From Gracilaria caudata (Eukaryota; Rhodophyta; Florideophyceae; Gracilariales; Gracilariaceae): a stretch of DNA of 19,030 bases. Positions 7,811 to 18,200 of this stretch are shown here, piece after piece (position 1 is the stretch's first letter; each line of letters opens with the position of its first letter). The position numbers and the translations under genes were made by a program. The notes beneath the pieces were generated by a model. The model made no database searches. It was not told where the DNA came from and saw nothing but the letters and a program-made list of their open reading frames with translations. Location: the NCBI GenBank assembly GCA_030374735.1, contig JASCIV010000472.1, positions 1-19,030 of the forward strand. The letters run 5' to 3'.

Positions 7811-9850
7811 GATGTTGCAGCAACAAGCACGCTTCGAAAGCTGCCGTGTAATCAGCGCGAGCACATGCTATACAACTCGCGCTTCAAAAAGGGGTAGCGT
7901 TCCACGCTCGGCTTCCAGCCATCAGACAAGCTGCGTAACTCAACTGCATGCGACGCAGCAAACCCCTGCAGTATTAATCCGGTAAGCAGCGCTCACGCAT
8001 ATATGTCCCACTTGCCGATACCGCCTCCGCCACCTCACGCGCATGTGCAGCGGCGGCGCTCTGCAAAGTCATTCGTCTGACGGCTTTGTGAGAGTGCTCC
8101 CCTTCGCCACTCGCGCCGCCTTTGTTTGGAAACCGCCATCAGGAGCATACATCTCTTGAAAAGCCCTTCTATGTTTTGTTCGTGGTGCCACCACCAGTTC
8201 TTTCGATACGCACCTTTTTTTCACATGCATCGTGAGGCTGTGACAGCTTCTCACCCCCTTCAGATGCGCTTTAGAAGAGTCTCGCATGCGCAGCTGCTCC
8301 TCAGTTGCTTCGCGCACAGATATTTTGTTTTTAAAGCAGAGGTGGTTGTGTGGTCGTCGTGTGGTCTCGTTGCGTCTCTTGCATCAAAATCTTGCCTCCT
8401 CGCACACGCGCACCGGCAAACACGCTCATCCCACATTGCAATCCATAAAAAAAAAAGAACGTCTCAGAAGTTCCGAGTAGGAACAATGCTCTGTGTGTAT
8501 GCCTTTAAACACAAAGCGCCATATCGAGCGCGTGACGAATGATCATCAACATCAGCTTCCTTCACGGCACATGGCTCTCACGACGTGCAACCCTATCGTG
8601 TAGCATGCGCAAGAGCCAACCAACGCGCACCCCCCCGTCGCACGCCACCACTCGTCGACAGCTTTATCGCTCGTCACAACAGTTCCACACACAGATACTT
8701 GTGAGGCTGCTCAGTTGCAGTAAGCGAGAACGCATCACGATGTTCGCCGCTCAAAACTGAAAACTGCCATTCGACTTGCCAATGGCCCTGCCCCACTGCC
8801 GCCTTCACAGTGTGAACTTCACACCCTCCTTGGGTGATAACACACAGATCAAACATCACCCACCCGCACCTGAGATAAGCGCCGTTTTCATTGGACCACA
8901 AATGCACGCGCTCGTCAAACATCTGCGAGCAACATCGGATCCAAACAACGCGAGATCGGATCTCAACCTTCAGATCAAACCAGAAGCGCCACCAAAAAAA
9001 AAGAAACGGCTCGTTTTGCGGCTTCCGTGCTCAACGACGGTTGGTCGAGTGCGCAGTCTCGTCGCTACTCCTTCGTTCCGCGCCATCTTCCGCTATCTAC
9101 CCTTGTACGTATGCGTCTGTTAACCTCCTTCTTCCCGCCTTCACGCGCCGCGCACTGAAAGCGTGTTGTTAGTCTTCCGCCCAACCTGCAGCGCGCGCTT
9201 CACTCTTGCGTCTCGAGCACACACGCATGTTCGCTTCTTAACGCGCCCATGCTCGCAATGGAAACCTCTCGCACATGCCATCAAAAACCACCTGTTCTCG
9301 CGCCGCTGTTTTCGCGTCTTGATCCACCTGCGATCGTTCAACCCTCAGTTTTGTGAATGCCAACAACCTTCCAATACTAACTTTGCAAAAGCAGTGGTGG
9401 CGCCGCTGCATCAACAACTACTCTTGTGGGGCTCATGTCTTGAGAAACCGCTTCATGTCATCCACCAACGTTGTCAAAACTGTTGCCTTCAAATCCTTTG
9501 CGTTCTCTTCTTCAAAACCCCGCCCCATTCAATGCATCCCTCGAATTCAACACCACAACGCTTGCGCTCCGTCATCTGCCCCTCAGCCCCTGCATTCTTC
9601 GTCAATGCTCCTGCCGACCAGCACAGTGTCTGCGTTTTTCCTTTTTTTTTGTACGTATACGTTACGCACATACAGGAGGGTCACTCATCGCGGTCTTCAT
9701 TCGTTGCAGCTTCTTTCTTCTCCGGTAACCTCCGCGACAACGTCGACCGACAATTGTCAGTGCGTTCTCATCGTTTTCGCCACAGTTTCCCCATGTCGCT
9801 GCTTCTCGCGCCCTGCGATGGCTGTCGCACCCGTCACCATGTGACTACAA

Positions 9851-9902
9851 ACCCTGCATGCACTTCTCGCTTTGCGATGTTGTTCGGAATTGTGTACGCC
9901 CG
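9851..9902 (+). repeat. Imperfect 50-bp direct repeat, copy 1
   Basis: It begins ACCCTG and ends GGAATTGTGTACGCCCG, the same as copy 2 at 10030-10079, with a diverged middle that still shares TTTGCGAT. A further partial unit, CGGAATTGTGTACG, sits immediately after it at 9901-9914, giving a local 16-bp tandem. Confidence 0.7.
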
Positions 9903-10029
9903 GAATTGTGTACGTTCTTCCTGTGACAGTTCGTGATGACGTTCCTGTCGGTCTCCGCAATGGTGGGGGCGCGCGCGGCTCGTCCCCGTCACGTGTCAGT
10001 CGCTTTCTCTTCTATATAGTGAACCTTAT

Positions 10030-10079
10030 ACCCTGTACCAACTACCATTTGCGATTGCTGTTGGAATTGTGTACGCCCG
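10030..10079 (+). repeat. Imperfect 50-bp direct repeat, copy 2
   Basis: Second copy of the 9851-9902 unit, about 178 bp downstream. The last 17 bases (GGAATTGTGTACGCCCG, 10063-10079) are identical to copy 1. It begins 12 bp after a TATATA element at 10013-10018. Confidence 0.7.
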
Positions 10080-10494
10080 CTTCTTTTCGTGACGCTATTG
10101 CCGACTGTGCTGATACTGCCTGTTTTGCTCACGCTCGCATCTTCGCTGAAACACAAATCTGGGCGAGCCACGCCGTTGAGTTCTGGCCTGTCATTCAAGG
10201 GTATCTGGTTCCGGGTCCAACGGCGAGAGCTGCAAACCGACGTTCGTCTATCGCTAATGAGCATCTGGGCTGATTCCCCGTGGCACCCGAGCCGGAAACG
10301 GCGTGGCTAGGGTTAATGAAGGTTTGTTTTGTCGCAGAGCTCAAATGCAGACAGACACAACCTGTTTTGTGCGTTGCTTCTGCTTATTCTCCCATTGAAA
10401 AGCCCATTTTGCGCGTCACGGCGTGTTTACGCCCAACTCTCCGCGCTTCACTCCTGGACGTGGAGCTCGATTTCTCGATTCACGACGTACCACT

Positions 10495-10617
10495 ATGGTG
10501 CTCTACTTTTATTCCATATTTCTTATTCTTTCAATGATAGCCGTTTTGTTTGCTGTTCTCGTCCGTTATTTTTTCTGGAGTGACGCGCCATGGCAGAGAT
10601 CTCTTCGACACTGGTGA
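10495..10617 (+). CDS. Possible 40-residue single-span membrane micropeptide
   Basis: An ATG with G at +4 opens a 40-codon frame. Residues 2-27 are almost entirely hydrophobic and aromatic (Leu, Ile, Phe, Val, Tyr), followed by a charged/Trp-containing tail ending Arg-His-Trp. This would suit a single transmembrane micropeptide or an upstream frame in the leader of the zinc-finger gene. T-rich DNA produces hydrophobic frames by chance and nothing else supports it, so it is listed as a weak candidate only. Confidence 0.15.
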   Translation: MVLYFYSIFLILSMIAVLFAVLVRYFFWSDAPWQRSLRHW

Positions 10618-10757
10618 ACCCCTCAATGCGCCACGAGGACTTTCGGAACAGAGGGAGTGCACTTCGACACGATGCGTTCAGCTGAATTGTCACACTGTCC
10701 TACTCATGAAAGTCGAGCGTTATTGCCTCCAGAACAGGCTCTCCTGTCTCACCGCGG

Positions 10758-10764
10758 TATAAAA
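10758..10764 (+). promoter_or_regulatory. TATA box upstream of the zinc-finger gene
   Basis: TATAAAA preceded by CGG, 187 bp upstream of the ATG at 10951, in the right orientation. It is the best TATA consensus in the 3-kb upstream region. It would predict a transcription start near 10785-10795 and a 5' leader of about 160 nt. The start site is inference. Confidence 0.4.
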
Positions 10765-10950
10765 CGCGACCAGGTCTTCCTCCCAACGCCCATTGCACTC
10801 GCCATCATCGGTCGCGAACAGCATTTCGAGTTTCTCTCCACGCAACACATTGCATTTCTTGTGATTGCTCCGCACTCTTTGGAATCTTCTGCTTGGCATT
10901 GAACAAAGCATTTCATTTTTGTTTACCTTGTTTATCCTATTGTTTTAAGG

Positions 10951-13900
10951 ATGAACAACATGAATAATGCTGCCAACGGGATGGGGAACCCCGCGGATGG
11001 TTGCATCGGTCAGGGGATGCAGCATTCAAACCCGGGGGCGGATGGTCAGGGAGCACAAATCCCGGCCATGGGGAATGCCTGGCTTGTCGCCAATCCCGCC
11101 TCAATCATGGGACAGGCAGGCATTCCGGTGGGCAAGTTCGGGGGCGCACCGGTTTTCATCCACCCCGCCAGCACCGGTGCGCACCCGCAGGCGGTGGGAA
11201 TGGGATGGGGCTCGGCGCACCTGAGCCAGCCGAAGGAAACCATCGTGCTCCCAAGCGCGAATGGTTTGTATGTCGCGCAGCCCGGGGGACAGCCGGTTTT
11301 CATAGACCCCCGGGCTGGGGTGAACGCGGCACACTTGGGAAGGGGGGTGGGCGGGAGCTCAGGGCCCAATCTTGGCGAGCAACAGGCCAAGGCGGTCAAC
11401 GCTGCCGAGACTGTTGCGCCCACCCCCATGCCGCACCCCATGCCGCACGCCGCCGTGTACGATGCGGCTTTGGAAATGGCGATGCGCACGGTGGAGGCGC
11501 AGCTGGGGGGAATCAACGGGCGAGCCCCACCGTTTGGGAACCCCCCAGCTTCCGAGATGCCGGGCTCGGGCACAGGAGGCAACCCCCGGCACATGGATCA
11601 TGGAAGTGCCAACGGGATTGGGGGTGCCCCTGGAAATGGCCCGGGGAATACAACCCGGTGTCCTGTGCCCGCAGGACGAGATATGGAGCCCAGAGCGGGG
11701 GCTCCGGGACAGGCGGCCGGGGGGGCGGGCGTTGCACCCCGGCAGGGTTATGGCGGCGCCGGCGGATTGCTCCCAGCCTCGCATCCGCTGGCGAAGTATG
11801 TGAACGGGGCTGGGGGGCGGCCGCAAGCTTCCGACGACGGCCAACCGGGCGAGCACCGTCGGAAGCGCCAAGATGTGCCGCGGGGGAAGACCTGCCCCGC
11901 CAAGGAGGGGATGGTCGAGAAGCTGGCGGGTGGGCAGGTGGTTGGAAGCACGCGGGTGGTGCCCGCTCAAGCTCACAAGCCTGGGACGGAGGCTGAAGTG
12001 GGTGAGGCCCTAGTCGTGCGCGGCGGCGACGGCAATGGGCTGGCGGCTGGGATCCCGGAGGCGCAAACAGGATCCCACAAGCAGCAGGGATCCGCGCCAC
12101 ACCCTGACATGTCAACGCAGGGTGATTCCTTTCCCCCCTCGCTGCCCTCCAACCCGGTTGAGCCCTCAACAACTCCTTCAGAGGCTCAACCGGGTAACGA
12201 CAAACAGGGGAAGGGAGGCAAGGGGGGAAAGGTCCGGGGGGGCGTTACCAAGGGTAACGATACGGGGCGCCGCGGCGGGAAACGGAAGCCGCGCACCTAC
12301 CGGAACGCGGTTGCGAGCCGGCACTGCCATGTTTGCTCGCGGCGCCCCGGGGAGAGGACACCGCATTTCGAATGCGGGAACCTGCTTCGGGGTCTGTGCA
12401 GAAAAACGATCTGCCAGAGGTGCTTCCGCACTCACAAATGGGACCCCGAAGCGGTGCGGAGTGCGAAGAAAGGCACATGGCTTTGCACCCATTGCCGGGA
12501 TGTGTGCCCGCCCGGGTCTCAATGTGAAATCTATAATCGCACATCCGATCGCCGAAGGAATAAGCAGATCAATCACAGAAAAAAGAAAACTGGTAACGGC
12601 TCAAATCCGAACGGCTCCGCAGCAACCGAGAAAAAGTCAACCGGACGTACTGTCGCGAAATCAGGAGCCCAGGCAAGTGCAGCTCCGGTTGATGCTGTTG
12701 CCAACGATGCAGGTCAAAATGCGCATGCTGACCCGAAGCAGGGTATGACGACAGCTGGTTCCAATATCCCCCCCCACCTCGAATCGCTTCCGCAAAATGG
12801 AGAAGGTCAGCCCACACCTGGGCAACTTCAGAATTCGAAGCCCAAGAAGAACGGGGCTACAAAACGCCGCAGAAACGAAGGGCAGACCTCGAAGCCAGCG
12901 AAGAAGGCAAAGACCGAAGAAAGAGTTGTACTGGCAAGAACCAAGAAGGAATTCGTCGCTCAGATGCAGAAGCACGGGGGTGACATCAGAGAAATGATAC
13001 GCCACAGTGGGGCTGTTCAACAAGGTTCACTTCCACTGGATCCCACGATGCCCCAAGGATACGTTACCCTGCCAATTGGAAATCTGACAACCCATCCAAC
13101 GTCAGATAACATGGCGCAGCGCGTGGCACACCCCCCCTCTGTATCTCAAGGAATTGTTACTCTTCCTGTTGGGAATACGATCACCCACCATCAAACCCCG
13201 CACAACACTCACCAGAGCAGGGCGCATCCCCCTTCCGCGCCGCAAGGAATGGTACCAATGCCGGTTGGAAATCCGATCAACCATCCATCTGTTCACAACA
13301 TGCAGCACGCCATGGCAAATGTCCCCTCTATGACTCCAAGAAACGTCGTTCTGCCAATAGGAAATGCCGTCATCAATCCAACTTCTGGCAACATACAGCA
13401 GAACATGGCGCGCCCCCCCAATGTGCCTCACGGACGTGTGATTCTGCCAATGGGAAATCGGGTCAAGGGTCGAAGTGAAGTCAAGATGCAACAGAGCGTG
13501 GCACATCACCCCCCTATGCCTCAGCATAATGTGGCTCAGCCACTCGGAGTTCCAGTCCTCGGACCGCGCGAAGGCAGAACGCAGAAGAGCATGACGCACA
13601 ACCGCTCCACATTGCAGCGACAAGCGGGTCTGCCTATTGGAAATCCGATTATAGATCCCACCATATGCCATATGCAACAGAGCGTGACGCTCCCCCCCGG
13701 TGTGCCTGGAGGACATGTGGTGCTGCCAGTTGAAAACCAGACCACACATCCAACTGAAACCAATCTGCAGCACGGGATGGGACATCCCGCAGGTGCCCCT
13801 CAAGGAAATGTGGGTCTTCCACTTGGAAACCAGGCCATCTATCCGACTCACGGCAACATGCAAGAGAGCGTTGCGCGTATCCCTCAAGTCTCTACTGAGG

Positions 13901-14685
13901 TCGCAAATAGGCAAACAGATGCTGACCATGTCATGTCCAACGATGGCAACTTTGTGCCTCGCACGCACATGAGCGTTCCCCCTCACAACGCTGAGAAGAA
14001 TATCGTTGGAAACACCTGTGAAACTCGGGGAAACGACGTCTATCTCCAGGTGGATGAGGCTATTGCAGCCGCAGCTCGTGCTCAAAATGGCGCGTTGGGA
14101 AAGCAGCAAGGTGGTTGTCAAGTTAGGAAAGCGAATTCGTCACATACCATGGCTACTGCTATGATCGAAACTGCGGGAATTTCCTCCAATGCACCGAGAC
14201 TAGAATCGGTCACGCACGATGGTCGAGCAAGCGGACCTGAGAGCCAGTTAAACCCGTCGGTGATACCAACAGAACATGGTAACCACGAAGATGAGGGCAA
14301 GAACGCCAAACAGGTGGATGCTGCCGCCACCGGCCTGGACGCCCCTATGGCACAAGTTACACAGGAACGCACCGCTATGGAGGCCCTGGTTGACTCTTTC
14401 CTTGCAGATGATTTGCAGCAAGTGCCTCCGCTATTGGGTACAGGAGAAGGGGCTCAAATCCAGGAAAACGGACAAATCGGCACAGTGGGTGACGGCGGAT
14501 ACGAAGACTTGCGTTTTGTCTTGAATGACGCGTTGGACGTCCCGGAACCGCCTGTCGAAGGCCTTGGTGATGTTTTCGCTGACGGAAATAGGGACTTGCT
14601 GGGTTCGGGGGGTGGTCAGATGAACTTGCAAGATTTCAATTTCTCGTCCCTTCCTGCCCTACATGGACTGTTGGACCGTGGATGA
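10951..14685 (+). CDS. CDCA7/4CXXC_R1-type zinc-finger protein with nine 31-residue repeats
   Basis: 1244 residues, likely nuclear. ATG 10951 is the first Met after in-frame TGA 10900-10902. Residues 1-300 are Gly/Pro/Asn-rich and disordered-looking, with an internal pair of GGxPVFIxP units (about 66-73 and 112-119). A Lys/Gly-rich stretch leads to a Cys cluster at 459, 462, 475, 483, 488, 491, 512, 515, 519 and 525. The spacing CxxC...CxxxxCxxC...WLCxxCRxxC matches the 4CXXC_R1 zinc finger of CDCA7 and plant relatives, although the family's NRYGE motif is missing. A basic bipartite nuclear localisation signal lies near 632-654. Residues 696-975 form nine tandem repeats with core LPxGN. The C-terminus (about 1143-1244) is acidic and hydrophobic, like an activation domain. 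CDCA7 proteins bind DNA/chromatin and recruit a SNF2 remodeller. The role here is inferred from the finger only. Confidence 0.82.
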   Translation: MNNMNNAANGMGNPADGCIGQGMQHSNPGADGQGAQIPAMGNAWLVANPASIMGQAGIPVGKFGGAPVFIHPASTGAHPQAVGMGWGSAHLSQPKETIVLPSANGLYVAQPGGQPVFIDPRAGVNAAHLGRGVGGSSGPNLGEQQAKAVNAAETVAPTPMPHPMPHAAVYDAALEMAMRTVEAQLGGINGRAPPFGNPPASEMPGSGTGGNPRHMDHGSANGIGGAPGNGPGNTTRCPVPAGRDMEPRAGAPGQAAGGAGVAPRQGYGGAGGLLPASHPLAKYVNGAGGRPQASDDGQPGEHRRKRQDVPRGKTCPAKEGMVEKLAGGQVVGSTRVVPAQAHKPGTEAEVGEALVVRGGDGNGLAAGIPEAQTGSHKQQGSAPHPDMSTQGDSFPPSLPSNPVEPSTTPSEAQPGNDKQGKGGKGGKVRGGVTKGNDTGRRGGKRKPRTYRNAVASRHCHVCSRRPGERTPHFECGNLLRGLCRKTICQRCFRTHKWDPEAVRSAKKGTWLCTHCRDVCPPGSQCEIYNRTSDRRRNKQINHRKKKTGNGSNPNGSAATEKKSTGRTVAKSGAQASAAPVDAVANDAGQNAHADPKQGMTTAGSNIPPHLESLPQNGEGQPTPGQLQNSKPKKNGATKRRRNEGQTSKPAKKAKTEERVVLARTKKEFVAQMQKHGGDIREMIRHSGAVQQGSLPLDPTMPQGYVTLPIGNLTTHPTSDNMAQRVAHPPSVSQGIVTLPVGNTITHHQTPHNTHQSRAHPPSAPQGMVPMPVGNPINHPSVHNMQHAMANVPSMTPRNVVLPIGNAVINPTSGNIQQNMARPPNVPHGRVILPMGNRVKGRSEVKMQQSVAHHPPMPQHNVAQPLGVPVLGPREGRTQKSMTHNRSTLQRQAGLPIGNPIIDPTICHMQQSVTLPPGVPGGHVVLPVENQTTHPTETNLQHGMGHPAGAPQGNVGLPLGNQAIYPTHGNMQESVARIPQVSTEVANRQTDADHVMSNDGNFVPRTHMSVPPHNAEKNIVGNTCETRGNDVYLQVDEAIAAAARAQNGALGKQQGGCQVRKANSSHTMATAMIETAGISSNAPRLESVTHDGRASGPESQLNPSVIPTEHGNHEDEGKNAKQVDAAATGLDAPMAQVTQERTAMEALVDSFLADDLQQVPPLLGTGEGAQIQENGQIGTVGDGGYEDLRFVLNDALDVPEPPVEGLGDVFADGNRDLLGSGGGQMNLQDFNFSSLPALHGLLDRG
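12325..12527 (+). other. 4CXXC_R1-like zinc-finger domain
   Basis: Ten cysteines in residues 459-525 of the zinc-finger protein, arranged as CxxC, x12, C, x7, C, x4, CxxC, x20, CxxC, x3, C, x5, C. The last part (Trp-Leu-CxxC-Arg-x-x-C) mirrors the Trp-x-CPxCRxxCNC signature of CDCA7. The Asn-Arg-Tyr-Gly-Glu motif after the central CxxC is replaced by Phe-Arg-Thr-His-Lys, so the domain is divergent. Confidence 0.65.
13036..13875 (+). repeat. Nine tandem 31-residue (93-bp) coding repeats
   Basis: Residues 696-975 divide into nine units of 31 residues, the second having 32. Consensus features are HPP-x-x-P-Q-G at the start, V-x-L-P-x-G-N in the middle, H-P-T, and N-M-Q-Q-S-V-A at the end. Units 5-7 are the most diverged, and unit 6 has lost G-N. 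A degenerate tenth unit may follow. The DNA copies differ at many sites, so the array is old and selected rather than a fresh microsatellite expansion. Confidence 0.88.
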
Positions 14686-15276
14686 ATGCCAATGGTTGGA
14701 AATGCAAAGAAACTCATAAGCACTGGCACAACTGAGCTAACTTATTGCAAAGTAGACTGAATGTAAAGTGGATAACAAGTCTAACTTTTAACAAACTACC
14801 TTCCTAGTTTCTTCTTTGCCTCGGGGAGTTTCCGACAGATCTCGTAACTATTCCTTCACGAGGATGTTGGAATATGCCGTCTGCGAGGCAAAGCGTGCTC
14901 CTTTCCGGAATTTTGTCCTATGGGTACCCTCTACAGTTTTCATAATTTAGGTTTGCAGTGTTCGTCCGCCTCGATAACTCTGTATCTGTTTCATGTCTCG
15001 ACACTCAACTAAAAAGTAGACACAAAAACGCGATGCGAAACCACATTCGGAACTAGGATACCCACAGGAGATACATTTCTATATGAAATCCATTAGCTGT
15101 CGATTGGAGCCTTTACCGCAAGCCCTTGCATGTACAGGCATCCGCGCCCTAAGTCCCACAGATGGAATGATTGGCTACGACGCGGAGGAAAACATACGAA
15201 GAAAGTGTACACACGCGCGCACCTCTTTCGTAAAGCCTATACAGCTGCTCATCATTAAACATTGCTCGTACATTCC
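14686..15276. other. Convergent intergenic gap
   Basis: This stretch of 591 bp contains the facing 3' ends of the zinc-finger and SNF2 genes. I see no canonical AATAAA near either stop and no credible small gene. The composition is more AT-rich than the coding sequence on either side. No hairpin of note was found by eye. Confidence 0.5.
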
Positions 15277-18200
15277 TCATCCTTGTTGCAAGACATGTCC
15301 AAACAATCGTAAGATGAGAGAATCGGAAGCATCACGTTGAGATGAAGCTGCCATGATCTGTGACTCCTGCGCGGGCGTCGAAGCTTCCCTGCGCTCCCAC
15401 GCAATGTGCTCATCAATTGTATTTCGCGCCACAATGCGCACAATCTTCACTTTCTTAGTCTGTCCAATGCGATGTACACGCGCGGAAGCCTGAATCTCAT
15501 CTGCTACTCGAACAAGCGTTTCTAGAAACACAACATACTCTGCAGCGATCAGATTCAGACCCGACGAGTTCACAGGGTTCAGCAAGAACACACGTACCGA
15601 CGGGTCGGTGGCGAATGCTTCAGAGGCGTTGGTCATTTCCTTTGACTTCTTCCGCCCACGCTGTGAAACTGTATAAACCCCAGCACCAACACATTTTATA
15701 TGATTCTTCTTCAAGAAATCATTCACCACCGCAAGACTCATCACCGAACCCGCCACCACACAAAACTTGGTCGTAGAAGGACAAGACTGAATCAGTGAGA
15801 GCAGAGCGGAAAGCTTTGGTGATTCTAGCCCATGCTTTGCCGCCTGCAAGTGCTGGAGATACGAAGCATCAATCGAGGGATACGCTGGGGATTGTGTAAT
15901 GTGTCGGAATCGATCCGGTGCCTCACCGAGTTGAGAGTACTCAGTCCATGCTTCGTTCGCAGTCGGCATCACCAATTCCGGTGCTCCGTTTGCGTCTTGA
16001 ACCTCAGCAGCAACTGTGGCTGTTCTTCGACTGGTACGCCTGCGACTTCTTCTCCTCTTGCTCTTCGAAGCTGTCGATCGTTGATACTTTGGGACCAACA
16101 CCTCACGTTTTACCTCAACACCATCATTCGACGCGTTCTGAGCTGGATTTGGTTCGTTGCGTATAATCTCGGCGACGAGGCTCTGGGTGAGTTCTCTTCT
16201 ACAGATGGCACATTTCGGCTTCCTATAGTAACCGTGGTTATCCTTTGTGCTAAGAATGAGACTCATACAGCCATGACAATAAAGATGCCCACACTTTGTC
16301 ACCGTCACTCTGTCATCACATTCTGTGAGACAAACCGGGCAAGTAGGATTCCCCTTTCCTTCGATAAGCTTTGTGAGTGCTACGAATCCAGACTCGTGAA
16401 CACTTCGTACCTGAACTCCATTTTCTCGATCGTAATGCGCTTGCAGTTTGGCCATCGCAGATGACCTCGTGAGCTTCACAGCTTGCTCCATCGTGACGAC
16501 ACCAATACGAATCGCGGTCTCCCGAAGCTCCTGTAAAGTATCGGTAGCGAGGCGGTGCACCCCACCAGCGGCCAAAGCGGCAAGTCTCTCTCTTCGAAGA
16601 AGTGGCACCCGGTCTTTCGGGATGACATTCCTATCAATGACTTCCTGACGTAGACGATCCAGGGACATGTGCAAGTATTCCTCGAGCACGTTCGCTGTCT
16701 CACGGGACGCAGGAGGGACTGATCCCATGGCAAAAGTCCGAAACGTTTGGCGAACAATTCCTGTTGTTGTTGATGCAACAAATTCGATGGCACTTCTACC
16801 GGATAATTGCCGCATTTCTGGATCTTCTTCATCTCCTCTACGCCCGTGGATTAGCCTCTCTTTTCGAGCCCAGATATGCCTTCTGGCTATGTCGAGAATA
16901 CTGACGTCAACGAGTGACGGGGATAGGCTGACCCAAAGCAAGAACCTGAGCAAAACTCTCAGCCTACGCGAGTCAAATTCACCTGGTAATTGACTATCTA
17001 GTTCTTCCAATGTAATGGCCAGAATATAACAATAGCATGAGCGATGAGATCCGACAAGGTCGACCTCTATCGTTTCATACTGACGTTCTGGTAAACTAAG
17101 ATGCAACCCCTGACCTTTTGTGTGGCGAATCATGGTTACATCAAGAAGGGAAGTCAACAGCGACGTATCCACCTCATCTCGCATTGGTTCAAGGATGTGC
17201 TTCTCCCAGAATCCGTCGTTTTCTAGTGTGAACGGCCAGATCTTCAGAGTAGCCAGCTCTCCCTTGAAGTCGTCGAGTGAACCTACCACAGGTGTTCCGG
17301 TCATCAAAAAACGTGTATTCGATCTCAGATTGAACACATCTCGAGCTATTTGAGTCGATGAGCGTCGGGTAAGCTGCGCTTCATCGAGAATCACACGACG
17401 CCAGGTTATCATTGACAACATTGGATCCTTTCTGACAGTCTCATATGTTGTGAGCACAATATCAACAGCACTTTCCCCAATTGCGAAAGCGCTTCTGTCG
17501 CAGTCCTCACTCATATCGTCATCGTCCGCATCCTCTCCCCACACATAGAGCGAAAGGGATGGAGCTTTCGATATAGCCTCTTGACGCCACTGGCCCAGAA
17601 GAGACTGGGGACATATAACTAGCGTAGTTTGGGGCGTCCAGCGGGTAACTGTTACCTTCTGGGGAAAAGAGCGGTCCAAGAAGTGGCTGCGAACCTTGTC
17701 GCCGTGATGAAAGATTTGTTCTGAAAATGGCTGTTCTCTGTTCATAGCCTTCAGTCGCTTCATGCGAAGGACCCCATCGACTTCATGGAAATCATTCGGT
17801 TTCTTGGGACAATGCACATCAAGCTCAATGAGTTTGGTTTTCTCGCGCTGAGCAGTAATCAAAGCCAAAGCCTCAATCGTCTTACCGAGACCCATCTCTT
17901 CAGTGACCATTCCACCTCTCATTCGAGGGGGACGGTTCAATCTTACCTCTCCAGTTAGTGGAAAGTAGAAAAACGAACCGCTGTCCTTGCCGTTTACCTT
18001 GGTGAAAAAACGTTCCTCCCAGAAGTAATCATTCAGATAGTGTTTTTCATTCTCCTTGTCCAGCATCCAGCGAACAGTCTGCTCTTGAAAAGGAAACAGG
18101 GTGACCGTAAGGGTGCTTTCAATCCTGTGCCTCTGGTTGTCGGACAAACTTTGGTAACCTGTGGATTCAGCTCTCTGTAGAATTGCTTCGCAAGAGTGTT

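Larger units (their letters stand above)
7811..10950. other. 3.1-kb region without a supported large gene
   Basis: This gap separates the divergent nicotianamine synthase-like (minus) and zinc-finger (plus) genes. All frames of any length lack a recognisable domain, and the longest (9163-9936, +) begins at GTG and reads as pyrimidine-rich noise. The + strand is notably C/T-rich between about 8,100 and 10,600. Contents noted: A-runs near 8448-8457 and 8995-9003, a CACGTG (9990-9995) followed by TATATA (10013-10018), a 50-bp direct repeat, a possible micropeptide frame and a TATA box before the zinc-finger gene. It may include long untranslated leaders or an unseen non-coding RNA. Confidence 0.45.

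Noticed and set aside
6434..7864. Longer synthase start at 7864
   Set aside because: That codon is GTG. The ATG at 7810 is the first Met after the in-frame stop and the residues upstream show no conserved feature.
9163..9936. 257-codon open frame on the + strand
   Set aside because: It begins with GTG, has no domain, and its residue mix (Ser, Cys, His, Phe, Arg) is what pyrimidine-rich non-coding DNA yields. No splice or conservation evidence supports it.
10190..10230. tRNA B-box-like GGTTCCGGGTCC
   Set aside because: No matching A box, acceptor stem or cloverleaf could be folded around it.
10590..10685. 31-codon frame with a strong ATG context (CGCCATGG) before the zinc-finger gene
   Set aside because: It is short, lies upstream of the best TATA box, has no clear donor site joining it to the main frame, and has no recognisable motif.
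13102..14121. 339-codon minus-strand frame
   Set aside because: It is antisense to the 31-residue repeat array, and its periodicity merely mirrors those repeats.
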